Below are positions 28,167 to 37,980 of a stretch of DNA of 64,000 bases, piece by piece. The notes under the pieces were generated by a model that saw nothing but the letters and a program-made list of their open reading frames with translations, searched no databases and had not been told where the DNA came from. The number at the start of each line of letters is the position of its first letter. Positions within the stretch are counted from its first letter, which is position 1. The position numbers were made by a program, and so were the translations under genes. The stretch is from Halichondria panicea (Eukaryota; Porifera; Demospongiae; Suberitida; Halichondriidae), in assembly GCF_963675165.1 (NCBI RefSeq), contig NC_087388.1, positions 4,469,047 to 4,533,046 of the forward strand, written 5' to 3'.

Positions 28167-31100
28167 ATGGCAGAGAAAATTGATCCCTCTATGTCAATGG
28201 TCCTATATCGCATTCATCGAGCTTGTGAATATGCCCAGTTCGAGCAGTTGAAGCTAGCCGTTGAATGCTTGGGCATTAGTCAAAGACAAATTGACAGAAT
28301 GAAACAAGTCTATGAAGCTTACAATTTTCTCGATAGTCAACAGTCAACTACCAGTGAAGCTATCCCTCTACTTTATGCTGTTCTAGAGGAGATGGATGTG
28401 CAGGCTCTAGAGCTTTCTGCATTAAAGAAGTTTACAACGTCAAAACAACTCGAGGCATGTCGTAAACGAAAAGATTTCGGTTTTGCCAAGATGATCATCA
28501 AGCTGTGCAACGAATTCGGTGAAGAAGACTTTAGGGACTTTCGCCAACTTTGTCTAGTTCACCTTGACCACACGGTTAATTCAGATCATTGTGATACAAT
28601 TGTGAAGCTGTTCCAGAAGCTTATTCGAGCCAAGAAAGTGGTTCATCCTGGCAGTGTGCAAGTCCTGAGTGAGATTCTGACAGGAATGCAGAAAGAGAGC
28701 AGTCTGGAATATGTGCAAGAGTACAACAGAGTGATTGGAAATTTTAGTCAGGCAACACAGGAAGGTGAGGTCTCTTTCATTGTCACATTCTGGATGCAAC
28801 TATAGCTATAATTATGTTTAAAAAGAGGAACCGGTACATCTGTAGCTATGAGATTCTTGTATTTGTGAAGCTATATATACCCCATCATTATTATTTACTA
28901 GAAGGTCTACCCAACCCTCGTAACAGTGAGGAAGCTAGGATTGATAAAGATGGTCTCGAAACGGCTAGAACAGGTGACCTAACAATTATTAGAAAACAAT
29001 GTGTATCTAGGTGGCACAAACTTCACATGTCTTGCACCACATCATTATTATTTACTTATTGTTATAGAAGATCTACCCAACCATCATAACAATGAGGAAG
29101 CTAGGATTGATAAAGATGGTATCGAAACGGCTAGAACAGGTGACCTAAGAAAACAATGTGCATTTTAGTTTAGTTACACAAACTTCACATGTCTTGCACT
29201 GCCATGCTAATTAAGAGCCATTGTACAAGGAGATCGATCTATACTAATAATGGATGTTCTTTGTATTTATACACAATGCAGCTACAAACCCAGCGAGGTA
29301 TCCCATACTTGAATCGGCTAAGGTGAGTTATGCATGTTTGAGCTCATGACAGCTACCGGGTTCATAGTATGTGTATAGCGTGGTGCTATATGTTTTAGGA
29401 ACACATAAGGAATTAGTTTTATATGGAATCTTTAATTGTCTGTACGTACATTAAAAACCAGTCTGCATGTGGTTTTAAAGAAGGCTTCTTTCGATAGCCA
29501 TGTGACTCATAAATTCTTTCCATTGATAATATAAGTTCAACGTTGCATTTTCCAGTCTTATTGTGTGCTAACAGAGCAACACTATTTGGCCCCTCATCCT
29601 GCGGTTTCACCACATGGGACTCAAGCTGGTTGTATTCGTACTGATCGTGTATGGGATACATCACGCATTTGTGAGCTGAAGGTACATTTTATGAACCCTG
29701 AACTGCTTCGAGCTCCCGGTAAAGCCTGGAGAGTTGGTAATGAGCAGCTCACGACTGAGACTGTTCTTGCTTGGGCCACTAGAGGTTGGAATAAATCTCA
29801 ATCTAACTATCCACAAATTTCCGAACACCCTGCTCTCAACGTGGATGAATCTCAAATAAGAGTGACCTTTGGTAGTAAGTGTATATATTTGGTATGTGTA
29901 AAGTGATAACTTTTTTCCTGCAGCAACTGGAGTGTGTTGGTCGTGTGTTGGCCGAGATGCTGAATACAATCAGGGTAAATGTACGATGTACCTCAACGTC
30001 TACAACATGACCCAACAAGACCAATTAAGCCTTATTCTTCACGAATTTGGGCATGCCCTTGGCTTAGAGCACGAGCATCAGCGATCTGACTTTTGGGCAG
30101 TTCTACAAAATCTTTTGGCATATAAACCGAAGAAATTACCTCACGCTTGTGATGAACACTTGAGGTTCCCGTTTGAAGAGGGCGTGACTAGATTTCAAAC
30201 TGAGTATGATCCAAATAGCATCATGCACTACTGGTAAGGTATTTTCCCTGCTGCTTTTGCATGTATCTTATTTAACTGAGAGATTAGAGTGATGCTGCAT
30301 TGGCATTAATTGGCCCACACACACTTTTCTCATTGGATATGACCCTCGTTTTCCCCATCATGCAGCTTTACAACTGAGAGGTTGAAGTATGATTATAGGC
30401 CATTCCAAACAACAAGTTATTAGTTTTAAATGTGGCAGATTTCGATGTTAGAGCTTCGTTGTCGTATAAAAGCGAGCAAAAGCTAAGAAACTAGCTAGCT
30501 ACACGCGGCCTTTATTCGAGGTACCCTACGTATTTACAGCTAAAGTGATCCCGTACCAAGAACAATGGAAAAGGGTCACTACAATAGAAAGCTAGAATTG
30601 TGACTGGTTTTTTGTCTCTGTTTAGCTGACTCTAGGATCATACTTCTCTGAGACTCCAGGCTTCTTTGCTGTGATCCTAGTCCACAGCGCACATCATGAG
30701 ACATCAACCCATATATCTATATGTACCACTAAAACTCTGTTCTCAAATTTCAGCATGCCTCCAGTCTGGTTTTAGTTTTATTGCTCCTGAGTTGCTGTGC
30801 TTAGACAGCTCAGTCATACCATCACTATACATGCACTGCTCTTCTGGTTTCTTTAAAATAAATGTATGTCACCAGCTACTGCCTAGCCAAGGGTTTGAAC
30901 TTTAGTGCTCTAGCTGGAATGTCATTGCAGCCTTTTCAGAGTGCGTAGCAAAGCTTGTCCATGGAGTGTTGCTACTCTACTTAGTATAGTTAGCTCTGCA
31001 CTAGAATGCTAGCTATTGCAGCTGTAAGAGCGGGAAAAGAGCTGCGAAGCTGCACCTACCTGTTGTATGCGCTTAATTGTATGGACTCTGAACTTTTGGC

Positions 31101-31473
31101 ATCCTTTTTAGCAACGATCATGTTCAACTTTTGCACCAATGTAAATTTAATTGGTAGCTTCATGTTTGGTGCCTCCACCAAGGCATCAGCACCCACGGTG
31201 CTTTCATTTTTAAAGTAGTACAGTAACACAGTTGAATTGCTGTATCAATTTGTGTGTAGGTTCAGGATTGATTGGCTGCTGCCTCAATACCATAATCTTG
31301 AAAAAGTGAGAGCTATGACTGTTCAGGAACTACCAGAATTGGAAAGAAAGGTGATTGAAGGTGTTCACCTGAGGGACTATAACAAAGGCCGAATGGCAAA
31401 AGGACCATCACAAAGGGACTATGATACTCTTGAAGGAATCTACAAACATTTAAAGCTGGCAAAAAAACTTTAA
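28167..31473 (+). CDS. Death-fold (DED-like) domains fused to an astacin-like zinc metalloprotease
   Basis: Seven exons: 28167..28764, 28902..28973, 29068..29139, 29282..29322, 29556..29871, 29924..30233, 31260..31473; all phases match, 540 residues. Exon 1 encodes the same two death-fold domains as genes 1 and 2 (FAKMIIKLCNEFGEEDF, LFQKLIRAKK). Exons 2 and 3 are a tandem duplicate. The C-terminal half is a zincin: WDTSRICELKVHF start, zinc site HEFGHALGLEHEHQR (HExxHxxGxxHE, with the His/Glu ligand pattern of astacins), and a Met-turn SIMHYW. No signal peptide or TM is visible, so a cytosolic protease is implied, which is unusual because astacins are normally secreted. Fusion of the halves rests on splice phase; a missed boundary between two genes is the main alternative. 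Confidence 0.72.
30405..31215. repeat. Dispersed repeat R2 joined to an inverted R1 fragment
   Basis: Fills most of the last intron of the DED-protease gene. The stretch with GAGACTCCAGGCTTCTTTGC and CAGCATGCCTCCAGTCTGGT recurs at about 58425-58530. The right part (about 30930-31215) resembles R1 in reverse orientation. Confidence 0.6.
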
Positions 31474-32611
31474 TGAATTTATTAGGTAAAAGTGTACTTG
31501 CAGTGGTTGCATGCATGCACTGAACGTGGCTGTTTTTTGTCTTCATTGCTTTGCTATTTATACATGTATGTATATAATTAAACGTCTCGTGGATCTGTTT
31601 ATACTGCTGTGTCTATAAAAATTATTAGCCTGGCCCTGTGTTTTCAATTATCTATAATTATGATCACTGACACAAATAGTATGTACATGAATCCCTCTGA
31701 ACTGCATGCATGCATGCATGGCCACCCCTGCCAACGATACAATGTCCAGGCAAAATGAAATGAACAGTATAGTTCGTACAAAATAATGATAATGCAGGCA
31801 TGGCCAATTTTAAAACATTAATCCCCAAAGGTGTCTATTTGTAGAGGGTTATACTGTACAGCATCTATAACCAGTTCCAATATGCCATTGTGCCATTGTG
31901 CACGCATGTATATACGAACAACGAGAAACAAATGGTTGAAGGTGAATATTCTGGATCAGTTCAAGCATAGATTGAATTAAGAGTTATTATGGTTCAAGTC
32001 AGTAAAATAATACTGAGAGTAGCATGGCCTAATTATTAACTTTATGTCGGGAATTTTATGGCACATTTTTCAAGGATTGCATAACGCGAACTTATACAAT
32101 AGTTTTTGAAGCGACTATAGTTGCTGACGGTGTGATGTATAATATAATATAGAGACAATAATTATTTATCACGCATATACTATATCTATATAGTTCACAT
32201 CAGGTTATACCACCATGCACAGCATGAAGGGGGTGGTTGTGAGGACCAAGTTGTACGTACACATGCACATTCACTGATTAAAGCAGAGGCTAAGTGCAGA
32301 TCAACACGTACCGCTATCCTCCAGTGTTGTCTGCTGAAACAGGATAAATAACTTTGAAGGTCTGTGTCAGAATGTGGAAAAGTGTGAAATTCGTCTACCG
32401 TGGTTGGGAGTGGTGCTACATGTATTATCCTGTGTTCATGCACTGTAGTGACTGCATGATGTGTTTTGTTTTGGCCACTGAGGTGTAATTACCTCTGTTA
32501 ATTTTACTGTGGTTGACACCCCCCAGCACACATTCCTTTATAGCTATACACACAAAGTATAAAGTGGTGCTGATGGTTGTCTGTTGTGGCTACTGCATGA
32601 AGTGTTAGTAA
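31474..32611. other. Spacer after the DED-protease gene
   Basis: AT-rich, with ATGCATGC-type words. I looked here for the missing 5' exon of the M20 peptidase relic and found no donor that joins in frame. Confidence 0.4.
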
Positions 32612-33825
32612 ACAGACGAGTTGAAAGCAGCCGCCACAAAGGCTGTGGATGATCACAAGCATGACTTGAATGAAGTAGGTAGCAAAATATGGGCTACACC
32701 TGAGCTCGGTTTCAAGGAAACGTATGCTCATGAAGTGCTCACTGATTTCCTGGAGAAGCATGGATTCAACGTGGACCGTGGTTACGCTCAATTACCTACA
32801 GCCTTCAGAGCCACTTTTGGTTCCGGGAAACCCAATTTGTGTATATATGTGAGTATGACGCCTTGCCACAGATAGATCATGCTTGTGGGCACAATCTTAT
32901 CGCAGAAGCTGGTGTTGCTGCAGGCCTGGGCGTGAAGGCTGCGTTGCAGCTTCCAGGTGCCCCTACAGGCACGATCACTGTTATGGGGACACCGGCTGAA
33001 GAAGGATTAATGGGAAAGGTTAAGATGATCAGAAATGGAGCTTTTGATCCTGACGACATTGACGTCACCATGATAGTGCATCCTGGACCAGCTAATCTCC
33101 TCAGAGGAGGCTACAATGCCAGGGGAGGTGTGACAGCTGAATTCATAGGTCAGGTAGCGCATGCAGCTGGTGCTCCGTGGGAAGGTCGTAATGCCTTGGA
33201 TGCACTAAATGTAGCGTATACTTCAGTGGCTGTCCTACGACAGCAAATGATGCCAACTTGGCGTGTGCACAGTATCATCACTGAAGGTGGAACCGTACCC
33301 AACATCATCCCAGACAAAGCAGTGATAGAGACATGGATCCGAGCACTCAATTTGACGGAGTACGTAACACTTTGAGATAAGGTGGTTGCATGCTACGAAG
33401 CTGCAGCTAAAGCCACTGGCTGCGGTGTAAACTTGAAAATTCTGGGCCCAGATGAGGCTGGCGAGCTTATTGAAGATCCTGAGAAAGATATGGCTTATGA
33501 TATCAAACATAACGAAGTGCTTGCCCATCTCTTCGGAGAGAATTGGAAAAAGCTTGGGATGAAGTATGAAGACATATTCGATGTAGGTGGTTCTTCTGAC
33601 ATGGGGAATGTGTCCTATGAAGTTCCGTCTATCCATCCCGGCTATAAGATAGGATCTGGCGCTGAGAGCAACCACACCCTAGAATTCACAGCCAAGGCCA
33701 ACGAACAAGGTGCACATGACAATACTTTGATTGCTGCAAAGGCTTTGGCTCACGCAGCCATTGACTTGCTAGCAACAGACGGTCTCATGGAGGAAGTGAA
33801 ACAAGCATTTCATGCCACAAAGTGA
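32612..33825 (+). pseudogene. M20 peptidase (PM20D2-like) relic
   Basis: Intronless for 1.2 kb and colinear with PM20D2-type amidohydrolases: LNEVGSKIWATPELGFKE, EYDALPQIDHACGHN (metal-site His), GTPAEEGLMGKVK, YNARGGVTAEFIG, RQQMMPTWRVHSIITEGG, PNIIPDKAVIETWIRA, DVGGSSDMGNVS, IHPGYKIGSGAESNHT. Two breaks: near 32845 a TA-repeat is two bases too long (one TA fewer would read LCICEYDALP), and an in-frame TGA at 33373 sits where L-R-D-K would be expected (CGA to TGA). No initiator ATG precedes the conserved region; it begins just after an AG. The intronless form in an intron-rich locus suggests a retrocopy. Assembly error is the alternative. Confidence 0.65.
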
Positions 33826-34196
33826 ACTGGACAAGAACAATTGAACCAAAGTGACATTGACCCAATTTAGATATGCAGTATAGATATATATGTGATATGC
33901 AGCACTATAATTATTATATCTGCATGCATGCAAGTATATAATTATAGTAGGTAGCTTGTTTTTGATAATGCATGATGGTATAGCTAGACCTTTTCAGATT
34001 TTCAATTAAAGCAACATCAGCTCCGAGAAGGCAAAGCGGACAATGTCGTAAAACAGACAGTTGACTGCATGCATGGACTGGTCATGCACAAACGTAAACT
34101 CAGCTATATAGAAAGCACTATTCAAACTACACTCCTTTGTAAAACTCTGACCGTAACTTTTAAATGATGTACATGTAATAATGACATAACAGGGTG

Positions 34197-34341
34197 CATG
34201 CTGCCTCATTACTATTATCTTGGAGCATGACTGTTCAGAAACTGCCAAAACAGAAGAGAAATCTGAGGGACTGTAGAAACAATTGGCAGAAAAGGGCCAT
34301 CACAAAAGGACTGAGACTCCTGAATATAATTATTTACAAAC
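34197..34341 (+). pseudogene. Decayed copy of the DED-protease terminal exon
   Basis: Aligns base by base, with gaps, to the start of the last exon of the zinc protease gene (31270-31450): shared ATGACTGTTCAG, CTGAGGGACT, GGCAAAAG/GGCAGAAAAG and CCATCACAAA words. The reading frame is not kept. It implies an old duplication of that gene downstream. Confidence 0.6.
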
Positions 34342-34389
34342 TGTAGAATTATTATAGTCTATTATTATGTGCAGTGTAAGCTTATAATT

Positions 34390-34930
34390 TACATACTTGC
34401 GTGGTTGCTTGCACTGAATGTGACTGTTCTCCTGAAAATCCGCCAAGGCACCTACAAGTAAAGGATGCTCCAATGTGGTAAGGCAAGTCCCCCACCATTC
34501 CTGGGCGTGCAATAATCGATCAATCTCACACAGATCACCATGCAGTAAAGCCTGCAAAACAATTACATGAGATAGTACTGCCAAATTTTCCTCTCATTGT
34601 TTTGACACGAGTTTGACAAGCAGAATAGCTCAGAGCTGTCATCGTCCTCACACCGAGTACCAGTGTAACCTCTGGTGCACGTACATGATATGGACACACC
34701 AATACCCTCAACACAACATTAAAGCAAGTATCTGTACAATGAACCATGCAGGTCCACTTCACAGCGATATCCAGAAAAACCGTCCATGCACTGACGAGTT
34801 GTGAGATTGAATGATTGCTGATTCTTCCGTACAAGTACCATTATCATACACATAATTATCTGCACGTAGTACAGAATTCCAGATAGGTGGCCCGTATATA
34901 GGAGTCCAGTAAAACCCGATGGGCACATAC
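34390..34930 (-). pseudogene. EGF-like repeat remnants
   Basis: Minus-strand pieces in different frames read as EGF-like C-terminal halves: MCPSGFTG, CMDGFSGYRCEVD, CTRGYTGTRCEDD, and CRCLGGFSGE. GT/AG-like borders occur (after CEVDLHG; before GFTA), but at least one unit has lost its Cys pattern (CEIDRLLHAQEWWGTC). Probably a decayed extracellular EGF gene; a real gene with missed exons is possible. Confidence 0.45.
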
Positions 34931-35498
34931 AGGGGATCTCCTATAAGGTTTTACTGCATGGAAGGTGTGGGAATCCACACCTTCTATAAATACAGTTACC
35001 ACCATTCCAGGCAGGGACTTGCGGTCGCAAACAAATTCAAATTGACATGCACATACACTAATCCCAGCGCTTTCTCTTCAGACAACAATTATAATGTGTA
35101 CAAGTGTATAACCAGCTTGCTTTACTTATACTGACAATGTAGAGTCTTTCTGCATGCAGAGTCAGTTTTGTCTACTTAATATTTAACCAATAACAATTTT
35201 CACCTCACTATAACTTCCCCTCACTACATGTTTGCAAGCATATGAAGCCTTTCCCATGAGCAAGTGAAGAGTTTCACCCTTTAAAGAAGGGCATGAATGT
35301 TTGCATGTGTATCCTAAATGGAAGCTGTGAAATATACCAAACCCAGTTTAGTAAGCCAAACATTAAAAACACACCAAAGAGCCTGTTCTATTACAGTAAC
35401 TAGTTGTAAGACTGTTCAGTAGAAAATTTCAACAAAGTATAATTATATATATAGTGCTGCAGCAGGTGAAATCTGTCAACAAGTATATCAGAGGAAAG
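34931..35498. other. Spacer before five-TM gene copy 2
   Basis: Upstream region of the five-TM gene. A small palindrome, AAGGTGTGGGAATCCACACC, lies at about 34961-34980. No exon seen. Confidence 0.4.
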
Positions 35499-36533
35499 AT
35501 GAATGTTGTCAATGAAACAGTGAGAGATTTCGCTTATTATCGTATGGTGTCGTTCAATCTCCCTTTAGCGGTGATAGTAATATCGCTTCTTGTTGGTATT
35601 GCTCTTGTGATTCTAACTTGTGTGGGAAGATGCTTGTGCTGTCTTGAATCTTGTTGTGCGGTTCGATTCCTTCTCGATGGATTGAGGGATATCATGCTTC
35701 GTATAATTAGCTTTTCGCTGTTTGAGTTCAAGCATAAGAAAAGGGGAAAAGAGCACATCTACCTACTTTACGGTGTGAGGGTGAGCGTTTATGCACTGAA
35801 TTTTCTCTTCATTTTACTTTTAGGTATAATGTTTGCAAGCTTGATTTCATTCTGGAATACTTTTCTAACTGAATCTACTATAGACGAGTGTGATTCTAGA
35901 GCCGATTGCTTCCAAATCTTCAGGAGTGCTGGAATTTTGTCGCGAGGGTCTGAACGTATCACAGACTGTAACAACATTGTAATGAATGATGAGCGAAGAA
36001 CAACCGTGTGTTTCCGAATGGCCTACAGATACTCCGAAGGATTGGGTGAAGCTGGTGGATTCTTGTTCTCCATGCAAGTGATAACAAATATCTTCATCTA
36101 CATTGTTGTAAGGATTGTAAGAGTTGTTCTGAAAGTCACTAAGATATTGATCCACAAAAATGTTGCTGATCCTGACAGCACACAGTTTAAATACAGGATA
36201 AAATGTGTCACCTTTTTTGCTAAGCTTGTGGCTATGTTACTGGTGCAAGCAGTATACGCAGGAATTCTTATTGTACTTCCGCTGCAGCTCGTAGTTCTGA
36301 GATCCGACTTTAGACAGACGTTGGTTACACCTCAGCGACTACTGCAACTTATACTGTATTCGTACACTATCTGTCTTCTTTTTTTGGTGCCTCTCTTCGT
36401 GGGGATATTCGTGCAAGGCTATGATGTGTATGAAGATGTGAGTATTGACTCTTATGTGAAAGGCAAACACTCTGCTTCTAAAACGGACGATCTGGAGGCT
36501 GGACAAAGTGAAGATCTAGAATTGAATACATAA
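35499..36533 (+). CDS. Five-TM protein of unrecognised family, copy 2
   Basis: Single exon, 344 residues, paralogous to 15266..16597. Shared landmarks: LPLAVIVISLLVGIALVILT (TM1), RFLLDGLRDIMLR, GVRVSVYALNFLFILLLGIM (TM2), WNTFLTEST then two Cys in the following loop, YRYSEGLGEAGGFLFSMQ, and GYDVYEDVSIDSY after the last TM. It lacks the repeat-bearing N-terminal extension of copy 1, so TM1 starts near residue 20. The C-terminal tail is acidic (DDLEAGQSEDLELNT). The start ATG at 35499 is the first in frame. Function unknown. Confidence 0.8.
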   Translation: MNVVNETVRDFAYYRMVSFNLPLAVIVISLLVGIALVILTCVGRCLCCLESCCAVRFLLDGLRDIMLRIISFSLFEFKHKKRGKEHIYLLYGVRVSVYALNFLFILLLGIMFASLISFWNTFLTESTIDECDSRADCFQIFRSAGILSRGSERITDCNNIVMNDERRTTVCFRMAYRYSEGLGEAGGFLFSMQVITNIFIYIVVRIVRVVLKVTKILIHKNVADPDSTQFKYRIKCVTFFAKLVAMLLVQAVYAGILIVLPLQLVVLRSDFRQTLVTPQRLLQLILYSYTICLLFLVPLFVGIFVQGYDVYEDVSIDSYVKGKHSASKTDDLEAGQSEDLELNT

Positions 36534-36694
36534 AGACAGTGTATAAGCCGTTATGTACACTTTATTGATTGGCACATTATCTGATTCTACATGAATCTAC
36601 AGCAATTACATTCTTACAAGTTAAACCATCATTTAATTATATGCATCATTTAATTGTGACTATAGAACATTGATTGTAACTGTGAAGTATTAAC

Positions 36695-36902
36695 TACCGT
36701 ATAGCTATAGCGGGTATAATTATTTCAAGTGTATAAACATTCGCGGATTGACTGTGCGAAAGGTTTTCGTGAAATAGCAGCTTTTCTAGATCTGCAGCAT
36801 GCATGCGATTTTGGGTATAAAATACCATAAAAATGTTTGCGGTATACATGCTTATCAGCGAAAACCGCGAACATACACTCGAAATATACCTGCTATACGG
36901 TA
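36695..36902. mobile_element. MITE with TACCGTATAGC ends
   Basis: Inverted ends TACCGTATAGC / GCTATACGGTA, with AACATTCGCGG and CCGCGAACAT inward. Lies 160 bp past the five-TM gene. Confidence 0.7.
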
Positions 36903-37022
36903 TTAATTTTAGGGATTTATGGCAACATAAACCATGCAATTAACCTCTTTATATTTTATTCAAGTGTTCACTATAATTATTAAATAGTATGAGCAAAGCT
37001 TGACATGCAGATACACCAATCT

Positions 37023-37365
37023 ACCGTGTATAGTGGGTATAATTATTTCGAGGGTATAAAATTCATGTTCGTGGTTTTCGCTGATCAAGCATTAACCGCG
37101 AACTTTATACCCCATGAATTTAATATTGCTATTCCGCGAAAACATCATTCTGCGAAAAATATACCCGCTATACAGTGGGTAATTTTCCTGGGAATTCGTT
37201 TAACCAGCTCGAACAAGGTGATGTCAAATTTCGTTTGACTTCATTTCCTGCACTGCATTGTATGTGTTCTGGTAAACCATGCCCACATTTCGTGGAGGTT
37301 AGCTTGCCCACAAAATATAACAAATTATTTTACCTCATGAAAATTACCCGCTATATATAATATAC
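37023..37365. mobile_element. Compound pair of TACCGTATAGCG-family MITEs
   Basis: The first unit (about 37023-37178) has TACCGTGTATAGTGGGTATA and ATATACCCGCTATACAG ends. The second (about 37175-37360), sharing that junction, resembles the 25553 copy and ends AAAATTACCCGCTATA. Confidence 0.6.
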
Positions 37366-37491
37366 TGTACTGCAACATGTTTCCTACTTGTAGCGCAACA
37401 CGGAAGTCCGTACGTCAACGCAACATTCAAACGCAACTGAAATGCGATTATACTGTATCATAATGGAAATGAACTACAAAGTTATTAAAGT

Positions 37492-37943
37492 TCAGTACTT
37501 TTTCTTGAACTTGTCTTTGTCTTGTGTACACCTGGTACAGTACCTGCAAGGAAAATGGAGTTATCGTACACCTCACAATTGCAACAACCAGAGCACTTAC
37601 CATTTCCCTTTTGGCTTGGCTGTGAGTCCCACACATTGAAAGTGAAACCACTCAATAGGACACTGCAGGAGACAATAAATTAATCAACAAGATGCTCATA
37701 TAGAGCATTTACCCCGTACATTGACTTTACGGCAAAACAGATACATTGTGTACGACAACTTTTTACCGTACATTTATGGGGAATGATCGTGAATTGTAAA
37801 TCTATAAAGCAACGATTATCTGTTTTCTGTCGCCTTCGAAGAGCACCTACAAGTTTCAACTATAAGCAGCCTATTAATTTTCAACCACTGTCTCATTAGC
37901 AGTCCATGAAAGTGTCTAGTGCTTTGTGACATCATTTTTAATG

Positions 37944-37980
<37 letters not shown>

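Noticed and set aside
31900-32600. A 5' coding exon for the M20 peptidase
   Set aside because: Candidate ATGs (about 31934, 32457) give no donor that joins the downstream frame without a stop.
33373-33381. Tiny intron removing the stop in the M20 relic
   Set aside because: A GT..AG interval exists but would be only 18 nt, far below any intron seen here.
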